The notes under the pieces were generated by a model. The model was not told the origin of the DNA. It saw only the letters and a list, made by a program, of their open reading frames with translations, and made no database searches. A stretch of 64,000 nucleotides of DNA, from the NCBI RefSeq assembly GCF_028553885.1, contig NZ_CP067169.1:2715001-2779000 (forward strand). The letters are read 5' to 3'. The position numbers were made by a program, and so were the translations under genes. Source of the DNA: Paracoccus aestuarii (lineage in GTDB: Bacteria; Pseudomonadota; Alphaproteobacteria; Rhodobacterales; Rhodobacteraceae). The first letter of the stretch is position 1. Every line of letters begins with the position of its first letter. Of this stretch, positions 8,695 to 17,855 are shown in pieces.

Positions 8695-10062
8695 ATGGGA
8701 ATCCTCAGCGATGTGACCGAGGGGCTGGGCCTGGGCGATCCGGTCGTCAGGATCGGCGTCACCGGCCTCAGCCGGGCGGGCAAGACGGTGTTCATCACCT
8801 CGCTGGTGGCCAACCTGCTGGAGCGCGGCCGCATGCAGGCCCTGCGCGCGGCGGCGGACGGGCGGCTGCGCGCCGTCTGGCTGCAACCCCAGCCCGACGA
8901 CACCATCCCGCGATTCGACTACGAACGCCACCTGGCCGCGCTGACCGGGCCCGAACCGCATTGGCCCGACGGCACCCGCCATGTCAGCCAGCTGCGCCTG
9001 TCCATGCGGCTGGAGGGGGGCGGCCTCTTCGGTCTGCGCGGCAGCCGCAACCTGCATGTGGACATCGTGGATTATCCCGGCGAATGGCTCTTGGACCTGC
9101 GGCTGATGGACCGCGATTTCGACCGCTGGTCGGCCGAGGTGCTGGACCGCATCCCCGGCCGCCCCAAGGCCGATGCCTTTCTGGCCGCGCTGTCGGCCAC
9201 CGGTCCCGACGATCCCTTTCGCGAACCAGTGGCCCAGGACCTGGCCGACCGCTACACCGCGCATCTGGTCGCGGCGCGGGCGGCGGGGTGGTCCGATTGC
9301 ACGCCCGGCCGGTTCCTGATCCCGGGCGAGCTGGCGGGCTCGCCCGCGCTGACCTTCGCCCCCCTGCCGCCCGAGCTGCTGCCGGGCAAGCTGGGGCGCG
9401 AATTCCGCCGCCGCTTCGAGGCCTACAAGTCCCGCGTCGTACGCCCCTTCTTTCGCGACCATTTCGCCCGGATCGACCGGCAGGTGGTGCTGGTCGACGT
9501 GCTGGGCGCGATCCATCAGGGGCCCCGCGCGGTCGAGGATACCCGCCGCGCCATGGCCGAGGTGCTGGGCGCCTTCCGCCCCGGCCGCGCGGGCTGGCTG
9601 GCCCAATTGCTGGGCACGCGGCGGGTGGAACGCATCCTGTTCGCCGCGACCAAGGCCGATCACCTGCATCACCACCAGCACAACCGCCTGACCGCGATCC
9701 TGTCGGCCATGCTACGCGAGGCCCGCGACCGCGCCGATTTCCAGGGCGCCCGGACCGAGGCCATGGCCATCGCCGCCCTGCGCGCCACCACCGAGGAGAT
9801 CGTCCCCCATGAGGGCGGCGACCTGCCCGTGGTGCGCGGCCAGCTGCTGGACGGGCGCCGGGCCGCCTTCTTCGCGGGCGAGCTGCCCTCGGATCCCGGG
9901 CTGCTGCTGCATCCGGCGCGGCAGGGGGCGGAACGCTGGCTGGACGGCGATTACGCGATCATGAACTTCGCCCCCGCGCCCCTGACCCTGCGCCCGGGCG
10001 ACGGGCCGCCCCATATCCGCCTGGACCGCGCCGCCGAATTCCTGATCGGAGACCGCCTGTGA
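8695..10062 (+). CDS. YcjX-family P-loop GTPase-like protein (DUF463)
   Basis: A 455-aa predicted nucleotide-binding protein of the YcjX family. Walker A is GLSRAGKT at residues 24-31. Other landmarks are VDIVDYPGEWLLDLRLM (a switch-II-like DxPGE) and LLGTRRVERILFAATKADH, with the TKAD base-recognition motif. The ATG at 8695 gives the family-typical MGILSDV start; a frame extending back to 8665 adds nothing recognisable. It is followed with a 4-bp overlap or frame change by the membrane protein of the YcjF/TIGR01620 family, the usual partner. Family members are linked to envelope stress, but the precise role is unknown. Confidence 0.88.
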   Translation: MGILSDVTEGLGLGDPVVRIGVTGLSRAGKTVFITSLVANLLERGRMQALRAAADGRLRAVWLQPQPDDTIPRFDYERHLAALTGPEPHWPDGTRHVSQLRLSMRLEGGGLFGLRGSRNLHVDIVDYPGEWLLDLRLMDRDFDRWSAEVLDRIPGRPKADAFLAALSATGPDDPFREPVAQDLADRYTAHLVAARAAGWSDCTPGRFLIPGELAGSPALTFAPLPPELLPGKLGREFRRRFEAYKSRVVRPFFRDHFARIDRQVVLVDVLGAIHQGPRAVEDTRRAMAEVLGAFRPGRAGWLAQLLGTRRVERILFAATKADHLHHHQHNRLTAILSAMLREARDRADFQGARTEAMAIAALRATTEEIVPHEGGDLPVVRGQLLDGRRAAFFAGELPSDPGLLLHPARQGAERWLDGDYAIMNFAPAPLTLRPGDGPPHIRLDRAAEFLIGDRL

Positions 10063-10098
10063 CCGACACCCCCCAAGCGGCCCCGCGGCCCCGTCATC

Positions 10099-11100
10099 TT
10101 GGACCTGGACCCGCCCGACCGGCCCGCCGCCAACCCCGCCGCCAACCCCGCGGACGCGCCGCAGATCGACGAACCCGACGCCCCCCTGCCGCAGCCGCGC
10201 ACGATGCAGATGGTGACCCGGCTGGTGGGCCGCCCGCCCTCGCGGCTGACGCGGCTGTTCCTGAATGCGGGCGGCGCGCTTTTCGCCTTTCTGCTGGGGA
10301 TGGCGGCGCTGGATTTCATCGACCGGCTGCTGATGCGCTATCCGCTGCTGGGCTGGGTGGCGGTGACGCTGTTCGCGGTCTTCACACTGGCCGCGATCGG
10401 CATGGCGCTGCGCGAATGGCGCGCCTGGCGCCGGTTCGCCCGCATCGACGCGCTGCAGCGCCAAGCCGGCGCCGCCTTGGCCGACGAGGATCTGGACCGC
10501 GCCAAGGCCGTGACCGACGGGCTGGTCGCGCTCTATGCCAAGCGGCCGGAGACGGAATGGCAGCGCCAGCGCCTGGCCGAACGCCGCGCCGAAAGCTTCG
10601 ACGCCCGCGCCCTGCTGACCTTGGCCGAAGCCGAGCTGATGGCGCCTCTGGACCAGCAGGCCCGGCGCGAGATCGAGGCCGCATCCCGCACCGTCGCCGC
10701 GACGACCGCGCTGGTGCCCTTGGCGCTGGTGGATGTGGTTGCGGCCTTGGCGGCCAATCTGCGGATGATCCGCCGCATGGCCGAGATCTATGGCGGGCGC
10801 GCGGGGGCGGTGGGCGGATGGCGGCTGGCGCGCACGGTGATGACGCATCTAATCGCCACCGGCGCGGTCGCGGCGGGCGACGACCTGATCCAGACCGTCG
10901 CGGGCGGGGGCGTCCTGGCCAAGCTGTCGCGCCGCTTCGGCGAGGGGTTGGTGAACGGCGCCCTGACCGCCCGCGTCGGCATCGCCGCGATGGAGGTCTG
11001 CCGCCCGCTGCCCTTCCTGGCCCAGCCCCGCCCCAAGGTCGGCAGCCTGGTCAGCCGGGCACTGACGGGGCTGTTCTCAGCCGACGACCGGCGGGGGTGA
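10099..11100 (+). CDS. YcjF-like membrane protein (TIGR01620/DUF697 family), start uncertain
   Basis: The inner-membrane partner of YcjX. Two transmembrane helices lie near residues 52-75 and 80-105. A cytosolic helical region follows, then a DUF697-like domain (LVPLALVDVVAALAANLRMI). From the TTG at 10099 it is 333 aa. The likely native start is the GTG at 10059, which overlaps the ycjX stop, but it is out of frame. The in-frame residues just before the TTG read PKRPRGPVILDLD, a typical family N-terminus, so a C6 run at 10069-10074 probably carries one extra base. A more conservative start is the ATG at 10204. The 3' end overlaps the convergent acetyltransferase by 24 bp. Confidence 0.8.
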   Translation: MDLDPPDRPAANPAANPADAPQIDEPDAPLPQPRTMQMVTRLVGRPPSRLTRLFLNAGGALFAFLLGMAALDFIDRLLMRYPLLGWVAVTLFAVFTLAAIGMALREWRAWRRFARIDALQRQAGAALADEDLDRAKAVTDGLVALYAKRPETEWQRQRLAERRAESFDARALLTLAEAELMAPLDQQARREIEAASRTVAATTALVPLALVDVVAALAANLRMIRRMAEIYGGRAGAVGGWRLARTVMTHLIATGAVAAGDDLIQTVAGGGVLAKLSRRFGEGLVNGALTARVGIAAMEVCRPLPFLAQPRPKVGSLVSRALTGLFSADDRRG

Positions 11101-11562
11101 GGCTGCGGGGTTGGCCCGCAGGTCCAGCTTGTAGCCCAGATGGGACGCGGTGAATCCCAGCCCGTCATAGAACCGATGCGCATCCGCCCGCGCCCTGTCG
11201 CTGGTCAGCTGGACCAGCGCGCAGCCCCGGTCCCGGCATTCCGCGATGGCCCATTCCATCATCGCCCGCCCCAGCCCCGATCCGCGCCGGTCGCGGGCCA
11301 CGCGCACGGCCTCGATCTGGCCGCGCAGCGCACCGGCGCGCGCAAGGCCCGGGATCAGCGTCAGTTGCAGCGTGCCGACCACCCGCTCGTCATCATCGGC
11401 CACCGCCAGCAGCTGCGCGGGATCGGCCTCGATCGCCGCGAAGGCCGCTTGATAGGGTGCGATGTCATCCGGCGCCTCGCGCCCCGCGCCCAAGGCGTCA
11501 TCGGCCAGCAGGGCCAGGATCGCGGGCAGGTCCGCGGCCCGGGCGCGGCGGAACCGGGTCAC
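11077..11562 (-). CDS. GNAT-family N-acetyltransferase
   Basis: A 161-aa acetyl-CoA-dependent acyltransferase. The GNAT fold is visible as TRFRRARAADLPAILALL at the start, the beta-4 region VVGTLQLTLIPGL, the acetyl-CoA pyrophosphate loop VRVARDRRGSGLGRAMM (R/Q-x-x-G-x-G/A pattern), and the closing AHRFYDGLGFTASH. The GTG start at 11562 overlaps the TGA of the upstream MORN gene (GTGA), so the pair is translationally coupled. The substrate is not predictable from sequence. Confidence 0.87.
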   Translation of the reverse strand: MTRFRRARAADLPAILALLADDALGAGREAPDDIAPYQAAFAAIEADPAQLLAVADDDERVVGTLQLTLIPGLARAGALRGQIEAVRVARDRRGSGLGRAMMEWAIAECRDRGCALVQLTSDRARADAHRFYDGLGFTASHLGYKLDLRANPAASPPPVVG

Positions 11563-12989
11563 GGCGCCTCGGTCGGCAGGTCGGGGGCATCGGCCTCGGG
11601 TGGCGGCGCATCCGCGTCGATCAGGCGGTTGTCCTGCCATTCGCCGGACGCGACCTGGCCGCTGCCATAGCGCATCACGCCCTGGCCCTGCCGCTTGCCG
11701 GCGGCAAAGCTGCCCTCGTAGCGGTCGCCATTGGCATAGGTGGCCACGCCCTCGCCGTCGATCTCGCCCCCGGCCCAGCCACCCTCGTAGACGAAGCCGT
11801 CCGGCGTGGTCAGCCGCCCGCTGCCCTGACGCACCCCGTCCACGAAGCCGCCGGTATAGACCGTGCCGTCGGGATAGGTCGCCTGGCCCTCGCCATGGCG
11901 CTGGCCGTCGCGCCAGGCCCCGGAATAGACATAGCCGTCGGGATAGGACATCCGCCCCTGGCCGTGATTGCGCGCGTTGCGAAAGCCGCCCTCATAGACC
12001 ATGCCATTGGCATAGGTGGCGCGGCCCTCGCCCTCGATCACGCCCTCGGCCCACTGGCCCTCATAGGTGGATCCGTCGGCATAGGTGATCTTGCCGGTGC
12101 CATGCGGCCGGTCGGCGCGCATCTGGCCCAGATAGACCGACCCGTCGGGATAGGTGATCTGGCCCCGCCCCTCCATCCGGCCCTGGGACCATTCGCCGAT
12201 ATAGACATAGCCGTCCGCGCCGGTGAAGGTCCCCTGCCCATGGCGGCGGTCATCGGCGAAGTCGCCGTCATAGACATCGCCATTGGCATAGGTGGCCACG
12301 CCGCGGCCTTGGCGCCGCCCGCCCTCCAGCTGGCCCTCGTAGCGGTCGCCGGCGGGCTGGATCAGCACCCCCGTCCCCGACATCTGGCCCGCCGCCCAGA
12401 CCCCGTCATAGCTGAGCCCGTCGGGCATGCGCAGCACCCCGCGCCCGGCGCGCTGGCCGGCCAGCATGCCGCCTTCGTAGGTGGCGCCGTCGGGATAGGT
12501 GATGCGGCCCTCGCCCTCCTTGACGCCCGCGACCCAATCCCCGTCATAGCGATAGCCGTTGGCCTGGGTCAGCACGCCCTGGCCGTGATGCAGCCCGCGG
12601 GCGAAGCCGCCCTCATAGACCGACCCGTTGGCATAGCGCGCGACGCCTTGGCCGGTGATCTCGCCCTCGGCCCAGTCCCCTTCATAGGTGCCGCCATCGG
12701 CATAGGTGATCCTGCCCTGGCCGTCGGGCTTGCCGCGCGCGAAACGGCCCTCATAGACGGAACCGTTGGGAAACTCCGCCCGGCCCTGGCCCATGATCTG
12801 GCCTTCGACCCAATCCCCTTCATAGCGGTATCCGTTGGGCAGGACATAGCTGCCTTGGCCGTGCTGCAGCCCGTTGCGGAACGTGCCCTCATAGACGCCG
12901 CCATCGTCATATTGCCGGGTGATGACCTGCCCCATGGCGGGCGCCGCCAGGATCGCCAGCGCCAGAGCCGTTCCGATTGCCGCTTTCAT
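11559..12989 (-). CDS. exported MORN-repeat protein with 18 tandem repeats
   Basis: A 476-aa protein with a cleavable signal peptide (MKAAIGTALALAILAAPAMG). About 18 consecutive 23-residue MORN repeats follow, of the form xxYEGxWxxGxxxGxGxxxYxDG. The repeats run without interruption from residue 29 to about 445 and a short acidic Pro-rich tail ends the protein. MORN repeats form extended beta-hairpin rods that bind lipids or act as scaffolds; the signal peptide puts this one in the periplasm or at the envelope. The 69-bp unit is also visible at DNA level and is a recombination hazard. It is coupled to the downstream acetyltransferase and divergent from nadE. Function unknown. Confidence 0.88.
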   Translation of the reverse strand: MKAAIGTALALAILAAPAMGQVITRQYDDGGVYEGTFRNGLQHGQGSYVLPNGYRYEGDWVEGQIMGQGRAEFPNGSVYEGRFARGKPDGQGRITYADGGTYEGDWAEGEITGQGVARYANGSVYEGGFARGLHHGQGVLTQANGYRYDGDWVAGVKEGEGRITYPDGATYEGGMLAGQRAGRGVLRMPDGLSYDGVWAAGQMSGTGVLIQPAGDRYEGQLEGGRRQGRGVATYANGDVYDGDFADDRRHGQGTFTGADGYVYIGEWSQGRMEGRGQITYPDGSVYLGQMRADRPHGTGKITYADGSTYEGQWAEGVIEGEGRATYANGMVYEGGFRNARNHGQGRMSYPDGYVYSGAWRDGQRHGEGQATYPDGTVYTGGFVDGVRQGSGRLTTPDGFVYEGGWAGGEIDGEGVATYANGDRYEGSFAAGKRQGQGVMRYGSGQVASGEWQDNRLIDADAPPPEADAPDLPTEAP

Positions 12990-13109
12990 CGCCTCTGCCC
13001 TTATCGTTTTGCCGAAGGTCTAGCGCGGAAGGGCCCCGCGCGCAAAGCCCGACTTTTCCTTGCGGGCCCGATCCTCTATCCAAGGGGCCAAGCAACCGGG
13101 GTGCCGCCG

Positions 13110-14768
13110 ATGACCGACCGTTTCCGCCTGACCATCGGGCAGTTGAACGCCACCGTGGGCGACCTGCCCGGCAATGCGGACCGCGCCCGCGCCGCATGGC
13201 AGACCGCGCGCGATGCGGGCGCCGACATGCTGGCTTTGCCCGAGATGTTCATCACCGGATACCAGACCCAGGACCTGGTGCTGAAGCCCGCCTTCACCGC
13301 CCAGGCCGAGGCCGCGATCATGGAACTGGGCCAGTCCCTGAGCGGCGGTCCCGCCATTGGCATCGGCGGCCCGTGGCGCGACGGAGGGCAGCTGTACAAT
13401 GCGTGGTGGGTGTTCCGCGACGGCGCGCTGGTCGCGCGGGTGCTGAAGCACCACCTGCCCTACAAGCAGCTCTTCGACGAGTTGCGCCTGTTCGACAGCG
13501 GCCCGATCAGCGGCCCCTATCCGGTGGGCGCGGCCCGCATCGGCAGCCCGATCTGCGAGGACAGCTGGTACCCGGACGTGGCCGAGACGCTGGCCGAGAC
13601 CGGGGCCGGGATCCTGGTCGTGCCGAATGGCAGCCCCTATCACCGCGACAAGCTGGACCTGCGCATGGGCCACATGGTTGGCCGCGTCGTGGAGACGGGC
13701 CTGCCCTTGGTCTATGTGAACATGGTCGGCGGACAGGACGACCAGCTTTATGACGGGGCCAGCTTCGTGCTGAACCCCGGCGGCCACAAGGTCGTGCAGC
13801 TGCCCGCCTTTCAGGAGGCGGTGGTGCATGTCGACTTTACCCATGGCCCAGACGGCTGGCGCGCCGAACCGGGCCTGATGGCGCCCCAGCCCGACGCGTG
13901 GGAACAGGATTACCACGCGATGATGCTGGGCCTGCGCGACTATCTGCGCAAGTCGGGGTTCCGCAAAGTGCTGCTGGGCATGTCGGGGGGCATCGATTCT
14001 GCGCTGGTCGCGACCATCGCCTGCGACGCGATCGGGCCGGAAAACGTGCGCTGCGTGATGCTGCCGTCGGAATACACCTCCCAGGCCAGCCTGGACGACG
14101 CCGCCGATTGCGCGACGCGGCTTGGCGCGCGGCTGGACACCGTGCGCATCGACGGGGCGCGCGACGCGGTGGGGGATGCGCTGGCGCATCTGATGGAGGG
14201 CACGAGCCCAGACATCACCGAGGAGAACATCCAGTCCCGCCTGCGCGGCGTGATGCTGATGGCGCTGTCCAACAAGTTCAACGAGATGCTGCTGACCACC
14301 GGCAACAAGTCCGAGGTCGCAGTCGGCTATGCCACCATCTATGGCGACATGGCGGGCGGCTATAACCCGATCAAGGATCTCTACAAGACGCGGGTGTTCG
14401 AAACCTGCCGCTGGCGGAACGCGAACCATCGCGACTGGATGATGGGCCGGGCGGGCGAGGTCATCACCCCGCGCATCATCACCAAGCCGCCATCCGCCGA
14501 GCTGCGCCCCGATCAGCGCGACGATGACAGCCTGCCCCCCTATGAGGTGCTGGACGCCATCCTGGAGGGGCTGGTCGAACGCGACCTGTCGCTGGCCGAT
14601 CTGGTGGCACAGGGCTTCGATGCCGATACGGTGCGGCAGGTGGAAAGGCTGCTCTATGTCAGCGAATGGAAGCGGTATCAGGCGGCGCCGGGGCCGCGCA
14701 TCTCGACCCGTGCCTTCTGGCTGGACCGGCGCTATCCGCTGGTGAACCGCTGGCGCGACCGGCTCTAG
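13110..14768 (+). CDS. nadE: glutamine-dependent NAD+ synthetase
   Basis: Converts nicotinic acid adenine dinucleotide to NAD+ using ATP and glutamine-derived ammonia. The 552-aa two-domain form has an N-terminal nitrilase-type glutaminase (about residues 1-270) with its catalytic triad regions visible: E45 in LPEMFITGY, the Lys in LKHHLPYKQLFDE, and the Cys in GSPICEDSWYP. The C-terminal synthetase carries the ATP-pyrophosphatase P-loop GMSGGIDSAL and TTGNKSEVAVGYATIYGD. The ATG at 13110 gives MTDRFRLTIGQLNATVGD, a typical start; upstream sequence in this frame only mirrors the divergent MORN gene. Confidence 0.95.
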   Translation: MTDRFRLTIGQLNATVGDLPGNADRARAAWQTARDAGADMLALPEMFITGYQTQDLVLKPAFTAQAEAAIMELGQSLSGGPAIGIGGPWRDGGQLYNAWWVFRDGALVARVLKHHLPYKQLFDELRLFDSGPISGPYPVGAARIGSPICEDSWYPDVAETLAETGAGILVVPNGSPYHRDKLDLRMGHMVGRVVETGLPLVYVNMVGGQDDQLYDGASFVLNPGGHKVVQLPAFQEAVVHVDFTHGPDGWRAEPGLMAPQPDAWEQDYHAMMLGLRDYLRKSGFRKVLLGMSGGIDSALVATIACDAIGPENVRCVMLPSEYTSQASLDDAADCATRLGARLDTVRIDGARDAVGDALAHLMEGTSPDITEENIQSRLRGVMLMALSNKFNEMLLTTGNKSEVAVGYATIYGDMAGGYNPIKDLYKTRVFETCRWRNANHRDWMMGRAGEVITPRIITKPPSAELRPDQRDDDSLPPYEVLDAILEGLVERDLSLADLVAQGFDADTVRQVERLLYVSEWKRYQAAPGPRISTRAFWLDRRYPLVNRWRDRL

Positions 14769-16426
14769 GGGATCTCCAGCTTGCCCATCAGGGGCACGTC
14801 GTCCTGGGGACCGACGGAGTGGCGTTCGATCATGCGATGCACGACCGGGTCGCCCTCGCCCCGGTGCAGGGCGCGCAGGGCGACGGTGACCTCGGCATCG
14901 GTCTTGGTGCGGCGCAGGTTGTGGCGCACATATTCGTCCCATGTGGCGATGTGATAGCTCTCGCTCCAATGGCCGGGATGTTCCAGGTCGCGCAGCAGCG
15001 CCCAGTTGCGCGCCCCGTCGCGGCGCCGGATCGCGCGGCGTTCCTGCATCAGCCGCAGGAATTCCGGCACGTCCGCCTGGTCGATGCGGTAATCGACCAT
15101 CACCATGATCGGCCCCGACCGCCCGCGCAGATCCAGCATCAGCGCGGGTTCGCGGAACCGGTTCACCGGGTCCAGGTCCACCGTGCCGAATTCCGGCGCG
15201 CGCAGCCACAGCCCGATCGCCGCCCCGCCCAGCAGCACGACCCCCGCCGCCGTCAGCGCCACGTCCAGCCCCTGCGCCCCCGCGACCGCGCCCCAGACCC
15301 AGGCCCCCGCCGCCATCCCCCCGAAGGTCGCCGTCTGATAGAGCGCCAGCGCCCGCGCCACGACCCAACGCGGCGTGGACAGCTGCACCGTCACGTTGAA
15401 CAGCGACAGCGCCAGCACCCAGGCCGCCCCCGCCGGCAGCATCGCCGCCGCATGCAGCCAGACGGACTCCGTCAGTCCCAGCACCAGCGCCGCCATCGCA
15501 AAGCCCGCAAAGGCCATGCGCACCACATGTTCGTTGTCCATCCGCGCCCGGATGCGCGGGTTCAGCAGCGCCCCCGCGATCGCCCCCACGCCGTAACAGC
15601 CCAGCAGCCCCCCGAACAGCAGCGACCCGCCCTGCGGATGGCTCTTGGCGACCAAGGGCAGCAGGGCCAGCACCGCGATGGCCGCAAAGCCGAACAGCGC
15701 GCCCCGCGCCATCACCCGCACCAGGTTGGGCGACAGCGCGACATAGCGCAGCCCCGCCCCCATCGCCGCCATGAACGGCTCGGGCGAGGTGACGCGGGGG
15801 GCCAGCTGCGGCTTCCAGCGGCTCATCGCGCCCAGCAGCGGCAGATAGCTGACCGCGTTCACGACGAAGGCCGCCGCCGCGCCCAAGGTGGCCACGATGA
15901 TGCCCCCCGCCGCGGGCCCCACGCTGCGCATCAGGTTGAAGCCCACGGAATTCAGGCTGACCGCCGCCGGCAGGTCGCGCCGCGCGACCAGATCGCCCAT
16001 GCTGGCCTGCCAGGGCGGGTTGTAGACCGCCTGCCCCGCCCCCAGCAGGAAGGTGAAGCCCAGCAGCAGCCACGGCGTCAGCCCCCCCGTCCAGGCCACC
16101 ACCGCCAAGGCCAGCGACACCACCGTCATGAAGACCAGCGCCGACATCAGCAGCGTCTTGCGGTCGAAGATGTCGGCCAAGGCCCCCGACGCGATCGCCA
16201 GCAGCATCACCGGCAGCGTGTTCGACGCCTGGACCAGCGCGATCAGCGTAGCGCTGTCGGTCAGCTGGGTCATCAGCCAGGCCGCCCCCACCGCCTGGAC
16301 CAGCCCGCCGAAATTCGACATCAGCGTGGCGCCCCACAGCCTGCGGAAATCCGGGTATCTGAAGGGCGCCAGCGCGCCCGCGGGGCCTTGGGCGTCCTGA
16401 TGGCCGGGGGGGGTCTGGGTCGTCAA
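14765..16426 (-). CDS. MFS transporter with C-terminal soluble domain (MFS_3 / enterobactin-exporter-like)
   Basis: A 553-aa major facilitator protein. The first roughly 420 residues hold about 12 hydrophobic helices, beginning at FRYPDFRRLWGATLMSNFGG. The MFS loop 2-3 motif appears as GALADIFDRKTLLM. Residues from about 440 form a soluble ferredoxin-like tail with VMVDYRIDQADVPEFL and ESYHIATWDEYVRHN, characteristic of the EntS/MFS_3 subgroup. These are usually described as siderophore or drug exporters; no siderophore genes are nearby, so the substrate is open. The 3' end overlaps the nadE stop by 4 bp in convergent orientation. Confidence 0.9.
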   Translation of the reverse strand: MTTQTPPGHQDAQGPAGALAPFRYPDFRRLWGATLMSNFGGLVQAVGAAWLMTQLTDSATLIALVQASNTLPVMLLAIASGALADIFDRKTLLMSALVFMTVVSLALAVVAWTGGLTPWLLLGFTFLLGAGQAVYNPPWQASMGDLVARRDLPAAVSLNSVGFNLMRSVGPAAGGIIVATLGAAAAFVVNAVSYLPLLGAMSRWKPQLAPRVTSPEPFMAAMGAGLRYVALSPNLVRVMARGALFGFAAIAVLALLPLVAKSHPQGGSLLFGGLLGCYGVGAIAGALLNPRIRARMDNEHVVRMAFAGFAMAALVLGLTESVWLHAAAMLPAGAAWVLALSLFNVTVQLSTPRWVVARALALYQTATFGGMAAGAWVWGAVAGAQGLDVALTAAGVVLLGGAAIGLWLRAPEFGTVDLDPVNRFREPALMLDLRGRSGPIMVMVDYRIDQADVPEFLRLMQERRAIRRRDGARNWALLRDLEHPGHWSESYHIATWDEYVRHNLRRTKTDAEVTVALRALHRGEGDPVVHRMIERHSVGPQDDVPLMGKLEIP

Positions 16427-16798
16427 TGCTCTGCCTTCCTGCGCCGCGTCCTTCGGGCCAGCCTAGGCCCGGCGCGCGGCGCGGGCAATCGCCGGGCGTG
16501 ACCTTTCGGCCACATGGGCGGCGGCCTCGCCGGGGCCGTCGGGAAACCCGAACACACGCCAAGTTGTTCCTCGGACGAACAAAGGTGATCGACCTGACGC
16601 CTTCGCGCCACATAGTCTTGATTCTGGTGCGGTCACATGTCCCGCCCGGCACGGCGCGGGGTTGACGCCGAACGATACCCGGCCCCATTCAGTCGGGTGC
16701 GAATCGCGCCGGCCCCCGTGACCGGTCGCGACAGATGAATTTTGATGCTGCCGGGGCAGGGCCGGATCGGTCCGCCCCCCGATGACAAGGAACATGCA
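16427..16798. other. intergenic region between divergent MFS and L,D-transpeptidase genes
   Basis: The 372 bp hold no convincing gene. Visible elements are a near-perfect 19-bp palindrome at 16564-16582 and an acaagga ribosome-binding site just before 16799. Promoters for both flanking genes presumably lie here, but no clear -35/-10 pair could be assigned. Confidence 0.6.
16564..16582. promoter_or_regulatory. 19-bp palindrome, possible operator
   Basis: The sequence ttgttcctcggacgaacaa is symmetrical except for one base pair, with arms TTGTTC and GAACAA. It lies 137 bp upstream of the MFS start and 217 bp upstream of the L,D-transpeptidase start. It differs from the alphaproteobacterial LexA box, which is a direct repeat GTTC-N7-GTTC. 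The binding protein is unknown. Confidence 0.4.
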
Positions 16799-17719
16799 AT
16801 GCGCCTCGCTTCCCTCTTCGCGGCGCTGGCCCTGGGGCTGGCAGCCTGCGGTCCCTCGCAGGAGACGACGACCGCCGCCCCCCAGCAGCCGGTCTCGATC
16901 CCCGAGATCTATCAGGCGCGGGTCGACCGCGGCCCCGACGGCCAGCCGATCCAGATCCCGGCGGTGCGCGCGGCCTATCTGAACGACCGCAACCGGCGCC
17001 AGCTTGTTCCCTTCAACGGTCCCGAAAGCGCGGGCACGATCGTCGTCGATCCCTATGCGCGGGTGCTCTATCACGTCCAGCCGGGCGGCCAGGCGATGCG
17101 TTATGGCGTGGCGGTGGGCCGCGCGGGCACGGGCTTCGAGGGCCGCGCCACGATCGCGCGCAAGGCCGCATGGCCCAGCTGGCGCCCGACCGACAACATG
17201 ATCCGCACGCAGCCCGAGCTCTATCGCCAGTTCGCGGGCGGCCTTCCGGGCGGCACGCAGAACCCGTTGGGGTCGCGCGCGCTCTATCTCTATCAGGGCA
17301 GCGTCGACACCTATTACCGCATCCACGGCACGCTGGATCCGTCCTCGATCGGCAAGGCCACCTCGGCCGGCTGCATCCGCCTGTTCAACCAGGACGTGAT
17401 CGACCTGTTCGAGCAGGTGCCGAACGGCACCCAGGTCGTGGTCCGCGGCCAGGCCGACAGCGTCCGCTATGAAGGCCCGATGGTCGAGACCCCCGAGGGC
17501 TACGTGATCCCCGCGGCCGAGATCCAGCAGGCCACCGCCCCCGAGGCGGCGACCGCGGCCCCGGTCCAGGCGACCGCGATGAACGCGGTTCCCGCGCAGG
17601 CGCCGGTCATGGACCCCTATGCGGCGATGGCGGGCAATGCGGCGATGGTCTCGGACCCCTTCGCGACGGCCAGCGCGGGCTTCGTCTCGCCGGTGGAAAG
17701 CGCCGTCCCGTCCTGGTGA
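16799..17719 (+). CDS. L,D-transpeptidase (YkuD) lipoprotein
   Basis: A peptidoglycan cross-linking enzyme, or one that attaches proteins to peptidoglycan. The 306-aa precursor has a lipoprotein signal with lipobox LAAC (Cys17). The YkuD catalytic domain spans about residues 80-220 and ends with the active-site signature: H176 in YRIHGT and C192 in ATSAGCIRL. The C-terminal tail (about 235-306) is Ala/Pro-rich and low complexity. The ATG at 16799 has a good aagga ribosome-binding site; the frame is open further upstream but the signal peptide fixes the start. A strong terminator follows at 17758. Confidence 0.92.
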   Translation: MRLASLFAALALGLAACGPSQETTTAAPQQPVSIPEIYQARVDRGPDGQPIQIPAVRAAYLNDRNRRQLVPFNGPESAGTIVVDPYARVLYHVQPGGQAMRYGVAVGRAGTGFEGRATIARKAAWPSWRPTDNMIRTQPELYRQFAGGLPGGTQNPLGSRALYLYQGSVDTYYRIHGTLDPSSIGKATSAGCIRLFNQDVIDLFEQVPNGTQVVVRGQADSVRYEGPMVETPEGYVIPAAEIQQATAPEAATAAPVQATAMNAVPAQAPVMDPYAAMAGNAAMVSDPFATASAGFVSPVESAVPSW

Positions 17720-17757
17720 CATCCGCGCCGCCCGCTTGGGCAAAGGCGAAACGTTTG

Positions 17758-17784
17758 AAGGCCCCGGAGAAATCCGGGGCCTTT
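17758..17784 (+). terminator. rho-independent terminator with GAAA tetraloop
   Basis: A perfect 11-bp stem (aaggccccgga / tccggggcctt) closed by a GAAA loop and followed by a short T-run. It lies 38 bp after the L,D-transpeptidase stop. Confidence 0.88.
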
Positions 17785-17855
17785 CCAATTGCAAAACCGA
17801 TCGTTCCTGCGCAATGTCGTGCCGAACCGGATTTCCGTCCCGCAAAGGTCATGCC

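Noticed and set aside
11457..13109. Very long open frame leading into nadE
   Set aside because: It is the mirror of the MORN repeat gene on the other strand; its periodic composition comes from the repeat, and nadE has a typical start at 13110.
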